Assembly (NCBI GenBank): GCA_012841485.1 | Contig: DUUU01000570.1 | Coordinates: 1 to 29,490, forward strand | Reading direction: 5' to 3' | Length of the DNA: 29,490 nucleotides | Origin: Armatimonadota bacterium | GTDB lineage: Bacteria > Armatimonadota > JAAZEB01 | The notes under the pieces: generated by a model | The model's database searches: none | The model's input: only the letters and a program-made list of their open reading frames with translations | Told to the model about the DNA's origin: nothing | Shown here: positions 17,834 through 26,406 of the stretch, piece by piece | How positions within the stretch are numbered: position 1 is the first letter of the stretch | Layout of the letters: the number at the start of each line of letters is the position of its first letter | Made by a program: the position numbers and the translations under genes

Positions 17834-18886
17834 ATGACGGTCGGGCGCCTGCGGCAGATCCTGGACCGGTTTGACCGGGTCCGCGTTCTGGTGATCGGCG
17901 ACTTCTTCCTCGACAAATACCTGATGGTAGACGCCGGGCTCACCGAACGCTCGATTGAGACCGGGTTGCCGGCGTATCAGGTGGTGGAGAAGCGGGTTTG
18001 GCCCGGCGGCGCGGGTGCCGTCGCTGCCAACCTCCGGGCTCTCGGCGCCGGCACAGTCCAGGCGCTCGGGCTGGTAGGGCGTGATGGCGAAGGCTATGAA
18101 CTCCGGACGAGCCTGGAGGCGCTTGGAGTGGGTACCGCACTCCTGGTGGAGACGGAAGAGTACTTCACGCCTACCTACACCAAGCCGGTGTGGCGCGAGG
18201 CAGGGGCCGAGCGCGAGATGAACCGCCTCGATATCCGGAGCCGCCAGCCGTGCCCGCGGGACGTGGAGCAGCGCGTTCGGATCTGGCTGCGCAAGAGCGT
18301 CGCTGCCGCCGATGCGGTCGTCGTGGCAGACCAGGTGCCGGAGCGTAACTGTGGGGTTATCACCGATGCCGTGCGCGCGGAGCTTTCGGCACTGGCGCGC
18401 GCCCATCCGGATACTGTCTTCATCGCCGACTCGCGGATGCGCGCAGGCGAGTATCCGGGCCTCTCCGTGAAGCCGAATCGGGCCGAGGCGATCCGCGCGG
18501 TTTTCGGCGAGGAGCGGGCCGCGCTGGCGTTCGCGGAGATGTTGGCCGCCGGGCGGGCGCTCCACGCGCGTAGCGGGCGCCCCACCTTCATCACCCTCGC
18601 GGAAGAGGGGATCATCCTCTTTGATGGGGAGCGCTCCTGGCATGCGCCGGCGCTCCGCCAGACGGGCCCGGTGGATCCCTGCGGTGCGGGCGATAGCGCC
18701 ATGGCCGGGATCGCCCTCGCCCTCGGCTCCGGCGCGAGCGCGGTGGAGGCCGGCATCGTCGGCAACGTGGTGGCATCGATCACGGTGCAGCAGATCGGCG
18801 TCACTGGCACTGCGAGCCGGGACGAGGTCCTGGAGCGCTTCCGCGCCGCGGGCGACGCGTTTCTACCGCGCTTGGTCGATGGATAG
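17834..18886 (+). CDS. PfkB/ribokinase-family sugar kinase, HldE kinase-domain-like
   Basis: The 350-aa ATP-dependent kinase belongs to the PfkB family. VIGDFFLDKYLMVD (about 20-33) resembles the start of the HldE/RfaE kinase domain, WPGGAGAVAANL is the family's first signature and DPCGAGDSAMAG (281-292) the second, with Asp287 as catalytic base. EMNRLDIRSR matches the RLD block of HldE. It lacks the cytidylyltransferase domain of the fused HldE, so it would act like HldA, phosphorylating heptose 7-phosphate at C1. The ATG at 17834 has GGGAGGT 8 bases before; an upstream in-frame start at 17744 lacks a site. It follows the SIS gene by about 100 bp. Other PfkB substrates remain possible. Confidence 0.8.
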   Translation: MTVGRLRQILDRFDRVRVLVIGDFFLDKYLMVDAGLTERSIETGLPAYQVVEKRVWPGGAGAVAANLRALGAGTVQALGLVGRDGEGYELRTSLEALGVGTALLVETEEYFTPTYTKPVWREAGAEREMNRLDIRSRQPCPRDVEQRVRIWLRKSVAAADAVVVADQVPERNCGVITDAVRAELSALARAHPDTVFIADSRMRAGEYPGLSVKPNRAEAIRAVFGEERAALAFAEMLAAGRALHARSGRPTFITLAEEGIILFDGERSWHAPALRQTGPVDPCGAGDSAMAGIALALGSGASAVEAGIVGNVVASITVQQIGVTGTASRDEVLERFRAAGDAFLPRLVDG

Positions 18887-18892
18887 CCGTGC

Positions 18893-20491
18893 CTATGCCG
18901 GCTCCCAGGCGGAGCGCAGCTCATGGATCTCCAGCCGCGTGGCCACGGCAGCTCCACTCTGGGCAAAGAGCGCCACGCCCTGGCTTCCCACGGGAAGGAT
19001 GGCGCAGACCGGCAGGTAGACGCGGCCGTCGTTCGCAAAGACCTCGAGGGACAACCGGTCCACCAGCACGCGGAGCTGGATCCGGCCGTTCACCGGCGAG
19101 AGTGGCGCGCTCTTGCCAAGGCACGACAGCTCCCGCTTCACGCAGTCGTAGGTGACCGGAACGCCGTGAATCTTCACGCCCGCTGCGGTCGCATCACCGG
19201 GATGGAGATCGAGGGAGAGGTCGAACAGCTCTCCGGCCACCTCGTCCAGCGCCAGCGAGCCTTCGGGAATTGTCAGGTGATCCCACGCGTATCGGACGCG
19301 ATAGAGAGACTCGATCTCCCGGATAGGCAGGGCGAAGAGGCGGATCCCCTCCTCGGTGGTGCGCAGCGTCAGCTCTACGGGGAAGCCCATCATCTGGTTG
19401 AAGGGCATCTCCGGGTGTCCGGCGCGCCCCCAGGCAATCTGGATGCGCCGGCCATCCTCGCTCGGAATGTTGTTGAAGGTTTGCGAGGCATAGAAGCAGT
19501 CGCTATGGTAGAAGCGGTGCTTGCCTGATTCCGCGACGAATTTCCGGCCGTCGAAGTGGCCGATGGCATAGTCGCCATCAGCGGCGTAGACCACCCAACG
19601 AGTATCCGCCGGGTTGCCATCGACGGGCAGCTCGAAGAGCTCGGGACACTCATAGTAGCCCTCAATGCGGCTGGCAAACTCCCACGTCTTCAGGTCCGGC
19701 GAGGTGTAGAAAGCGATGCCTCTGTTGAGGGCGTCGCTCTCGCCCTGCTCGTCATAGACCGCCATCACCCAGTGGTGGCCGGGAGCGTACCAGATCACCT
19801 TGGGATCGCGCCCGCGGTGCTTCACCACCGGGTTGCCCGGATACTCGGTGAAGGTGCGCCCCCGGTCGGTGCTGTAGGCGATGCACTCTCCCCGGCCAGT
19901 GCTGGTATACGCCGCGATGAGAGCCTCCTCCGGCCCGCTCTGAAACCCCGCGGTGTTCCGAAGATCCACCACCGCGCTCCCGGAATAGACCCAGTCTCCA
20001 TAGCGGCGCGGGTAGAGAGCGACCGGCAGCTCCTCCCAGCGCACCAGATCCCGGCTCACCGCATGCCCCCAGTGCATGTTGCCCCACTCCCGCCCGTAGG
20101 GATTGTGCTGGAAGTAGAGGTGATACTCGCCCCGGTGGTAAACCAGGCCGTTGGGGTCGTTGTTCCAGCCGCGCCGGGGAGAGAAGTGGAACTGAGGGCG
20201 GTAGCGATCCGAATAGATCGTGCCGGCGTCCGGCACCGTGGGAGCCAGGCAGAGGGCTTCCAGCACATCCGATCCCTCCGGCAGCCCCTCCGCCTCGATG
20301 CGCAGGAGCTTTCCCCGGAAAGCAGAAAGGTCGCTGAAGACCCAGAAATCGGGCGTCCCCTCCGCCAGCTCGATATCGAACTCGCGTGCGATGCTTCCCT
20401 CGACGAGGAAGCGCATCCGGCGCATCGGCGCGCCGTTTTTCACTGGCAGGTGGAGGTAGCGCTCGGTCACCCTCATCTGGCGCATGGTCAT
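18893..20491 (-). CDS. GH32 family fructan hydrolase (levanase/inulinase-like)
   Basis: The 532-aa glycoside hydrolase cleaves beta-fructosyl linkages. It has an N-terminal ~95-residue beta region (DUF4980-like, by position only), then the five-bladed propeller (about 96-390) and a C-terminal beta-sandwich (about 395-530). GWNNDPNGLVY carries nucleophile Asp112. RGRDPKV carries transition-state stabiliser Asp229, and YECPELFEL carries acid/base Glu281. All three catalytic residues are present. No signal peptide is seen, so it would act in the cytoplasm. Its ATG overlaps the stop of the broken glycosidase gene upstream as ATGA; GAGGAAGAG is the binding site. The stop lies only 6 bp from the convergent kinase gene's stop. 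Confidence 0.93.
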   Translation of the reverse strand: MTMRQMRVTERYLHLPVKNGAPMRRMRFLVEGSIAREFDIELAEGTPDFWVFSDLSAFRGKLLRIEAEGLPEGSDVLEALCLAPTVPDAGTIYSDRYRPQFHFSPRRGWNNDPNGLVYHRGEYHLYFQHNPYGREWGNMHWGHAVSRDLVRWEELPVALYPRRYGDWVYSGSAVVDLRNTAGFQSGPEEALIAAYTSTGRGECIAYSTDRGRTFTEYPGNPVVKHRGRDPKVIWYAPGHHWVMAVYDEQGESDALNRGIAFYTSPDLKTWEFASRIEGYYECPELFELPVDGNPADTRWVVYAADGDYAIGHFDGRKFVAESGKHRFYHSDCFYASQTFNNIPSEDGRRIQIAWGRAGHPEMPFNQMMGFPVELTLRTTEEGIRLFALPIREIESLYRVRYAWDHLTIPEGSLALDEVAGELFDLSLDLHPGDATAAGVKIHGVPVTYDCVKRELSCLGKSAPLSPVNGRIQLRVLVDRLSLEVFANDGRVYLPVCAILPVGSQGVALFAQSGAAVATRLEIHELRSAWEPA

Positions 20492-22041
20492 CTCTTCCTC
20501 TCTACAGTCGCTGCCTCTGGTGGGGTTACGCGCACCTCGACTTTCACCACCCGCACCGGCTGCCCGGCACGAAGGCTGATCTCAGCGCGAGCCCTCCCCT
20601 CGAAGGCTACTCCCGGCACGGAGTAGACCGCCTCGTGGGGCTCCGCTTTCTCCAGAACGCCCTCCTCCCCATTCACGCGGATCGCCGGCGGCTCTGGCGC
20701 ATCCTCCAGCCCGAGGATGACCCGAACCGGCCAGTCTCTGCCTGGCGCCGGTGAGACCGGCACATCGAAGCGCACGGTCCTCCCCACGGCCGGCAGAGGC
20801 GGGCGGTACTCCTCATCCGGGCCGACGATGTCGCGGTAGGTGACGGCATGCCAGCGCGGCGCCTCCGACAGCCGCTCGGGAGAGCCCAGGGTCATCAGCA
20901 CCTTTCGGTAAGTCTCTGGGGGCCAGCTGCCGTCCTGGAAGTAGTTGAAGAGGTAGACCGCATGGGCGCCGGCCTGCCAGACTGCCGACGCGGCGGCATA
21001 GGCGTGCTCGGGTGAAACGGAGGCGGGCTTCGCGCCTGGGTGAGGACGATAGAGGATCTCCAGGCCGCCCGCCAGCATCACCTTCGGGAAGGGGCGCAAC
21101 AGACGGCGCCACTCGGCGATCGGCATGTCGAACTCCAGCGTGGCCCATCGGGGCGCGGGCACCACCAGGTCCACCAGGCCCTCGCGTGCCCAGGCAATCG
21201 TGTCGAGGCCCAGCGCCTTTGCCGTCTCTGGCCGGGAGGGCACGCGCACGCCCAACCGCACCGGATGGCCCCGGCGCGCGGCTGTCTCCTGCACGAGGCG
21301 TCGAACTCCCCGGAGCCAGGCGGTGAGTAGAGGAGCGCCCTCGGCCTCCTTGCCCGGACTGAAGAGGTACGGCTCGCGTAAGAAGTCCAGCTCCAGGCCG
21401 TCGATGTCATAGCGGTCGAGCGTCTCGCGAATCAGGGCCAGGTAGAGGTCGCGCACTTCGGGGTGGGCGTAATCGAGCGCGTTGGCAAAGTAGCCGGTGG
21501 CGCCTTTGCGGAAGAGATGGGGGTGCTCCACCCAGAACTGGCCGTGGAAGGGATGGTCTAGAATGTCGTTGTTGTGAACATCGTTCATGCGCAGGCTGAT
21601 CCAGGGAGAGAGCCCGCGCTGCCGGCAGCGTGAGGCCATCCGCGCCGGGTAATCCACCCCCTGCGCATGGAGGCCACGCATGCTTTCGACCAGGCGGCGA
21701 TACGTCGCGACACCCTCGCGCGGCATCGGCTTCAGAAAGGGCTGGTCATCCGGGCCAGACGCATCGAGACCGTCCTAGAACGCGTCCCATACCCGGCTGC
21801 GATAGTTCGTGCGCCGGGCATTGGTGTTGATCATCAGCACGCGAACGCCCGCATCGGCGAGAGTGTCCACGTAGCGGTCTACCATCGCACCGCCATCGAC
21901 GCCCTCGCCGAAGCGGCGATAGTAGAAGAAGTTGGTGCAATCCTCGTTCTGAATCAGCCCGTGAATCGGCCAGTCCGCCGGCGGCGGGTTAGGCTCCCTC
22001 GCGGCGGTGAGCACCACGAGTGCCAGCAGCATCATCATCAC
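20488..22041 (-). pseudogene. GHL10-like secreted glycosidase gene split by one in-frame amber codon
   Basis: Two open segments in the same frame are separated only by TAG at 21775-21777 (codon 89). The first (88 aa, starting GTG/ATG with a hydrophobic signal-like MMLLALVVLTAAR) ends NYRSRVWDAF; the second resumes DGLDASGPDD. The usual residue at this position in the family-like sequence would be Trp (TGG to TAG is one change). The second part has GHL10-type TIM-barrel blocks, IRETLDRYDIDGLELDF and ANALDYAHPEVRDLYL, with a probable catalytic Asp/Glu in DGLELDF, and a C-terminal beta domain. TAG is a normal stop for several neighbours (trpS, bamA, thiE), so recoding is unlikely. A sequencing error or a real nonsense mutation are both possible. 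It overlaps the GH32 start. Confidence 0.75.
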
Positions 22042-22539
22042 CCCCCCTTCCCACCCGCCTCCGGGCGGGTATTTCAGGCGGTAGTTCGGCGTCCGGCCGG
22101 CGACCCCTGCCGCGTTGGCCGTGGGCCTTCAGTGCCCGTCTCACGCGAGGGCCTACGTGACTGCGGACGAGAAGCGAGTCTGGCTCGCTTCCCCGCTTAC
22201 GCCCCCCTGGAATACGCCCCTTCGTTACATACTGGGCAGGTAGACTCCCCCATCGACTCCAGCCGCACGATATGACGTGGTTTGATACGCGTTGATACGA
22301 TGCCCGCCACGACGTGAAGTCACGCGTACTTGTCGCACGCTGGCGCCGATCAGCACGAGCGTGAGCCGAGCGAGCAATGCGCTCATCCCTCCCCTGTCTC
22401 CCCGGGCGTCGCCAGCCACGCGACGAGGGAGGGATTCTTCACCGAGGGCCGTATGATTCTCGGTAAGGATACCGGCCCAGTTCGCTCCCGCGCCCGTGGC
22501 GCTTGGTCCCGGGCGAGAGAAGATCCACGGAGGAGAGCC
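22042..22539. other. 498-bp divergent intergenic region with operator-like repeats
   Basis: No gene is seen. A 7-bp hairpin ACCCGCC (22053-22059) / GGCGGGT (22064-22070) abuts the binding site of the minus gene. TTGATACG occurs twice as a direct repeat 10 bp apart (22282-22289 and 22292-22299). CGTGAAGTCACG (22313-22324) is a dyad. ACCGAG/CTCGGT (22441-22446 and 22459-22464) flanks a TATGAT box at 22452-22457, and CGGTA/TACCG follows. Confidence 0.45.
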
Positions 22540-25095
22540 ATGAGAGCGCTTGTGTTCGCCGTGCTGGCGTGCATCGCCCCCAGCCTGACATCGCCCTGCT
22601 CTGGCGCCGCTGCCGCCAGGCAACCACTCCCGTTGAAGCCGTTCACCTATGTGGAGGACTTCGAGCAGCCTTGCCAGATGGTCGTGTGGGCGACCAACGG
22701 AAAGCAAGAGGTCCACTTCAGTGGCGTGACCGAGGAGAAGGCGTTCTCCGGGAAGCGCTCGTACAAGTTGGACGTGACGATTCGCGAGGGCGCCTACCAC
22801 TACTTCGGGATTCGGCTGCCCCGAGTGCCCTGCGCGGGAGAGCTGAGGCTGAGTGGCCGCCTCTGGGTGGAAGCACTGCCCAAGGGCGCCCGTGCCGGCC
22901 TGGGTTACAACATTATCCTCCCGCCTAGCCAGCACAGCGGTTGCTCCACCGTGGGGACGATCAACAGTCCGACCCCGGAGTGGAAGGCGCTGTCGGGCGA
23001 CCTGGTGGCTGCGGGGAAGCAGACGGCCAGCAATGTGATCGGGCGCTATACCGCGGGCATGGATGGCAGCGAAGTCGCGCCCTTCCTGGAGCTTTGGAGC
23101 GTGCCCATCTGGGCGGCTCCAGGCCAGCGTATCACCCTCTACGTGGATGATGTGCGCATCGAGGGGCGGGTGCCCGATGGCGATGCCTATGCCGCTGCGG
23201 CTGGGGAGCGGTTCATGGCCGCCCGGGCGCGGACGGCACGCCGAATCGCCGACTGGCGCGCCCGCCTGGACGAGGCCACGGTCGCTCTGCGTGATGTGCC
23301 GCCGCAGGATGGTCTCGGGGCGCGGATCCTGGAATCGGCGCGCGCCGGCGTGAAAAGCGTTGCCGAGACGCTGGCCACCATCGAGAAGCGCGGCTACATC
23401 AACGCGAGCGAGGTGGACCCGATCGAGGCGAGCTTGAGCATGGCCGCTCACGCGGGTCCGACCCTGCGCGAGCTGGGGCGGAGCAAGGAGCAAGGCCTTC
23501 CCTACCTCTCCTACGTGCCGCGCGCGATCAGCAACACGCGCATCTCACCTCGGGAGCCGATTGTGCCAGCGCGGATGGCGCGAGAGATCGAGATGGCCGC
23601 CTGCCCTGGCGAGTACGAGTCTGCCACCTTCGTGCTTCAGGCACTGGCGCAGGTCCGCGGCCTCACGCTGGAGACGACCGACCTCCAGGGCGCGCGGGGC
23701 CGCATCCCGAGAGACGCGGTCGATCTCAGCATCGTCAAATGCTGGTATCAGGCAGGAACCGAGATCGGCTTCACCCAGCAGCGCCTCCTGGCCCCAGAGC
23801 TGCTCCTGAAGGATGACGCGCTGGTGCGCGTCGATCACGAGAAGAAAGAAAACTTCATCCGCTCCACCGACGCTGCCGGAAAGGGCACGTACCTCCCGTG
23901 CAGCGGGCCCACGAGCGAGCACCTGGCAAACGTGCGTCCCAAGGACGCCGAGACCCTCCAGCCCGTCGAGATCGAGACGGGCACGGCCCGGCAATTCTGG
24001 ATCACCCTGAAGGTGCCCGAGGGCACTCCCGCGGGAGAGTACGAGGGCGCGATTCGCATCCGCGCGCAGGGAGCCCCCGCTTCTGAGATGCGGCTGAAGC
24101 TGCGGGTCTATCCCTTCCGCCTGGAGCCGTGCCCGCTGCAACACTCCATCTACTACCGGGGCGTCCTCCGGCCCGACGGCGAGGGCTCGATCAGCTCGGA
24201 GGCAAAGTCCGAGGCGCAGTATGAGGCAGAGATGCGCGACCTTCTGGCACACGGCGTTCTCTACCCAACGATCTATCAGTCCTATGACGACACGCTCCTC
24301 CGCCGGGCGCTGGAGATCCGCAAGAAGGCGGGGCTGCCTGCCGGTCCCCTCTATGTGCTCGGAATCGGCACGGGCAGCGCCACGGATCCGAAGGCGCTGG
24401 CGGCCCATCGGGCGAGGTTGCAGCGGTATATGGCCGTTGCCCGCGAGTTCGGCTACACCGATATCTACTTCTATGGCACCGACGAGGCGAAAGGCGAGCA
24501 GCTGACCGTTCAGCGCGCTGCCTGGAAAAGTGTCCAGGAGACCGGCGCGAAGACTTTTGTCGCCTGCTACCTGGGCACCTTCGAAGCGATGGGAGACCTT
24601 CTGAACCTGGCGGTTCTGGCCGGGCGCCCCGTGCCGGAAGAAGCAGAGAAGTTCCATGGCGTTGGAAGCCGGGTCTTCTGCTATGCGTATCCCCAGGTGG
24701 GCAATGAGGAACCGGAGACCTACCGGCGCAACTTCGGATTGGTCCTCTGGAAGGCGGGCTATGACGGCGCCATGGATTACGCCTACCAGCATGCGTTCGG
24801 TCACGTCTGGAACGACTTCGACCACCGCACCTACCGCGATCACTGCTTCACCTATCCCACGGTCGATGGCGTCATCGGTACGATCCAGTGGGAGGGTTAC
24901 CGCGAGGCGGTGGATGACATGCGCTACATCGCGACGCTGCAAAAGGCGATTGAGCGCGCGCGCAATGCGAAGACGACTGCCGGAGTGGCTGCGGACGCCG
25001 CCCGGTGGCTGGATGGAATCGACCCCCAGGGCGACCTGGACGCGATCCGCCAGCAGGCCGCCGAGTGGATCATGCGGCTCTCACCCCAGCCGTGA
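22540..25095 (+). CDS. GH123/DUF4091-type glycosidase-like protein, secreted
   Basis: The 851-aa protein begins with a short hydrophobic export signal (MRALVFAVLACIAPSL). VLAC could be a lipobox, so it may be a lipoprotein. The N-terminal beta-sandwich region (about 35-210) includes YVEDFEQPCQMVVW, followed by a helical linker and a beta region (about 370-520). A TIM-barrel-like C-terminal half (about 530-830) has YFYGTDEAKGE, where Asp648-Glu649 matches the DE pair of GH123-type enzymes; the family members process N-acetyl-galactosaminides. The call to DUF4091/GH123 is by motif resemblance. The ATG at 22540 has GGAGGAGAG upstream; longer in-frame starts lack sites. The Gfo/Idh gene follows by 147 bp. 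Confidence 0.72.
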   Translation: MRALVFAVLACIAPSLTSPCSGAAAARQPLPLKPFTYVEDFEQPCQMVVWATNGKQEVHFSGVTEEKAFSGKRSYKLDVTIREGAYHYFGIRLPRVPCAGELRLSGRLWVEALPKGARAGLGYNIILPPSQHSGCSTVGTINSPTPEWKALSGDLVAAGKQTASNVIGRYTAGMDGSEVAPFLELWSVPIWAAPGQRITLYVDDVRIEGRVPDGDAYAAAAGERFMAARARTARRIADWRARLDEATVALRDVPPQDGLGARILESARAGVKSVAETLATIEKRGYINASEVDPIEASLSMAAHAGPTLRELGRSKEQGLPYLSYVPRAISNTRISPREPIVPARMAREIEMAACPGEYESATFVLQALAQVRGLTLETTDLQGARGRIPRDAVDLSIVKCWYQAGTEIGFTQQRLLAPELLLKDDALVRVDHEKKENFIRSTDAAGKGTYLPCSGPTSEHLANVRPKDAETLQPVEIETGTARQFWITLKVPEGTPAGEYEGAIRIRAQGAPASEMRLKLRVYPFRLEPCPLQHSIYYRGVLRPDGEGSISSEAKSEAQYEAEMRDLLAHGVLYPTIYQSYDDTLLRRALEIRKKAGLPAGPLYVLGIGTGSATDPKALAAHRARLQRYMAVAREFGYTDIYFYGTDEAKGEQLTVQRAAWKSVQETGAKTFVACYLGTFEAMGDLLNLAVLAGRPVPEEAEKFHGVGSRVFCYAYPQVGNEEPETYRRNFGLVLWKAGYDGAMDYAYQHAFGHVWNDFDHRTYRDHCFTYPTVDGVIGTIQWEGYREAVDDMRYIATLQKAIERARNAKTTAGVAADAARWLDGIDPQGDLDAIRQQAAEWIMRLSPQP

Positions 25096-25112
25096 TCTCG
25101 GGTGATAGGCGA

Positions 25113-25165
25113 GCGGAGTGAGGGAGGCAGGGGCCGTCGTCTCCGGGGGCGAACTCTCACTCTGC
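25113..25165 (+). terminator. Possible long hairpin between GH123-like and Gfo/Idh genes
   Basis: GCGGAGTGAG (25113-25122) can pair with CTCACTCTGC (25156-25165), 10 bp with one G-U, around a 33-nt loop. There is no T-run. It may be an RNA processing or attenuation site between the two cistrons. Confidence 0.3.
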
Positions 25166-25207
25166 TGGTCCGAGGGATCGGGGGACGTTGCGCATCTCGA
25201 GAACCCG

Positions 25208-25223
25208 GCCAGGCATGCCTGGC
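25208..25223. promoter_or_regulatory. Perfect 16-bp palindrome upstream of Gfo/Idh gene
   Basis: GCCAGGCATGCCTGGC is its own complement and ends 19 nt before the ATG at 25243, overlapping no gene. It could be an operator or form a short hairpin near the binding site AGGAGCAAAAGG. Confidence 0.45.
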
Positions 25224-25242
25224 GCGTGTGAGGAGCAAAAGG

Positions 25243-26313
25243 ATGAGTCAATGGCGAGTCGGGTTGGTGGGCATCGGCCGGGGCTCCGGGTATGGACGCC
25301 TCTTTGCGGAGGAACCGCGGTGCGAGATCGTGGCGTGTTGCGACGCCTCCGAAGAGGCGCTGGCGCGTTTCCAGCGCGAGCTGGAGCTGTCGGACAGCCA
25401 GTGCTTCATGCGCTACGAGGAGTTCCTCGCTGCCGGCCCGGAGATCGTCTTCCTCGGCACCCCCATCCCGCTTCATGCCGACCAGACGGTGGCGGCGCTG
25501 GACGCGGGCTGCCACGTGCTGAGCGAGGTCACCGCCGCGTCCACGCTGGCCGATTGCGCGCGCATTATCGATGCGGTCCGCCGCACCGGGCGCACCTACA
25601 TGATGGCAGAGAACTGCATCTACTGGCACTTCGTGTCTCAGTGGAAGGAGTGGGTGCAGGCCGGGCGTCTGGGCACCATCGTGCATGCCGAATGCGAATA
25701 CCTCCACCCGATCCCCTCGCTCATCTTCGACCGGCAGATAGGCAAGGCGCGGTGGCGGACGCAGCGCGCCCCGCTCCACTACTGCTCGCACTCCCTCGGC
25801 CCGATCCTGGAGATCACGGGCGACCGGATCACCCGCGCCTTCGGCCTGGGGAACAGCCGGCGCGTGCTTCCCGAGGGCGACATCGGCGGGATCGATATGC
25901 AGGTGGCGCTCTTTGAGACGGCCAGTGGCATGACCATCAAGCTGCTCCGCACCTCCGTCCTCCCCCGCCATCCCCACATCCACTTCTACTCGCTGCATGG
26001 CACCAGGGGGTATGTCGAGACGGACCGCGGCGGGCTGAAGGGCCCTGGCCGGCTCTACGTCGAAGGCGAGATGGAGACCGACCACGCCATCGAGATACCC
26101 GTCTCCGATCCGTCGCTCCCCGAATCGGCGCGCGCGGGCGGGCATGGAACCGCCGAGTACCTCCTGATTCAGGACTTTCTGGCGACACTGGAGCGTGGGG
26201 CAAAGCCGCGCATTGATGAGATCCGGGCGATGGAGATGACGGCGCCCGGGATCGTGGCTCACGATTCGGCCATGCGCGGCGGCGCCTGGCTCGAGGTGCC
26301 CTCCTTCGCCTAG
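25243..26313 (+). CDS. Gfo/Idh/MocA family oxidoreductase
   Basis: The 356-aa protein has an NAD(P)-binding Rossmann half (GLVGIGRGSGYGRL, 7-20) and a C-terminal alpha/beta half. The dehydrogenase EKP motif, whose Lys is catalytic, reads E95-V96-T97 here (HVLSEVTAAS), so ordinary sugar dehydrogenase chemistry may be absent. YLHPIPS and the later YCSHSLGPI (His183) resemble GH109-type members that use NAD to cleave glycosides. This alternative is inference. Start ATG 25243 has AGGAG upstream. The gene lies after the GH123-like gene on +, separated by a hairpin and a 16-bp palindrome, and converges with fucU. The substrate is unknown. Confidence 0.88.
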   Translation: MSQWRVGLVGIGRGSGYGRLFAEEPRCEIVACCDASEEALARFQRELELSDSQCFMRYEEFLAAGPEIVFLGTPIPLHADQTVAALDAGCHVLSEVTAASTLADCARIIDAVRRTGRTYMMAENCIYWHFVSQWKEWVQAGRLGTIVHAECEYLHPIPSLIFDRQIGKARWRTQRAPLHYCSHSLGPILEITGDRITRAFGLGNSRRVLPEGDIGGIDMQVALFETASGMTIKLLRTSVLPRHPHIHFYSLHGTRGYVETDRGGLKGPGRLYVEGEMETDHAIEIPVSDPSLPESARAGGHGTAEYLLIQDFLATLERGAKPRIDEIRAMEMTAPGIVAHDSAMRGGAWLEVPSFA

Positions 26314-26346
26314 GCAGCCGGGCACACGTAGCACAGAGACAGAGAA

Positions 26347-26386
26347 CGCCCTCCTGTCTGCGTCAAGAGGCATAGGCAGGAGGGCG
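26347..26386. terminator. Convergent hairpin terminator
   Basis: CGCCCTCCTG (26347-26356) and CAGGAGGGCG (26377-26386) form a perfect 10-bp stem around a 20-nt loop, between the convergent Gfo/Idh and fucU genes. No T-run follows, so efficiency is uncertain. Confidence 0.6.
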
Positions 26387-26406
26387 CTCGCGGTACGAAC
26401 CGGGGT

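Noticed and set aside
21775..21777. TAG read as pyrrolysine or other recoding
   Set aside because: TAG ends several ordinary genes in the window (trpS, the TPR-like gene, bamA, thiE), and no pyrrolysine genes are seen, so a simple nonsense change or error is more likely.
22225..23493. Long open frame on the minus strand antisense to the GH123-like gene
   Set aside because: It is a mirror of the real + gene in GC-rich DNA. It lacks any domain motif and its residues follow third-position bias of the opposite strand.
23545..24942. Second long antisense frame under the GH123-like gene
   Set aside because: Same reasoning; no start site and no recognisable motif.
25081..26373. Antisense frame under the Gfo/Idh gene
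   Set aside because: No motif and a clear Rossmann protein on +.
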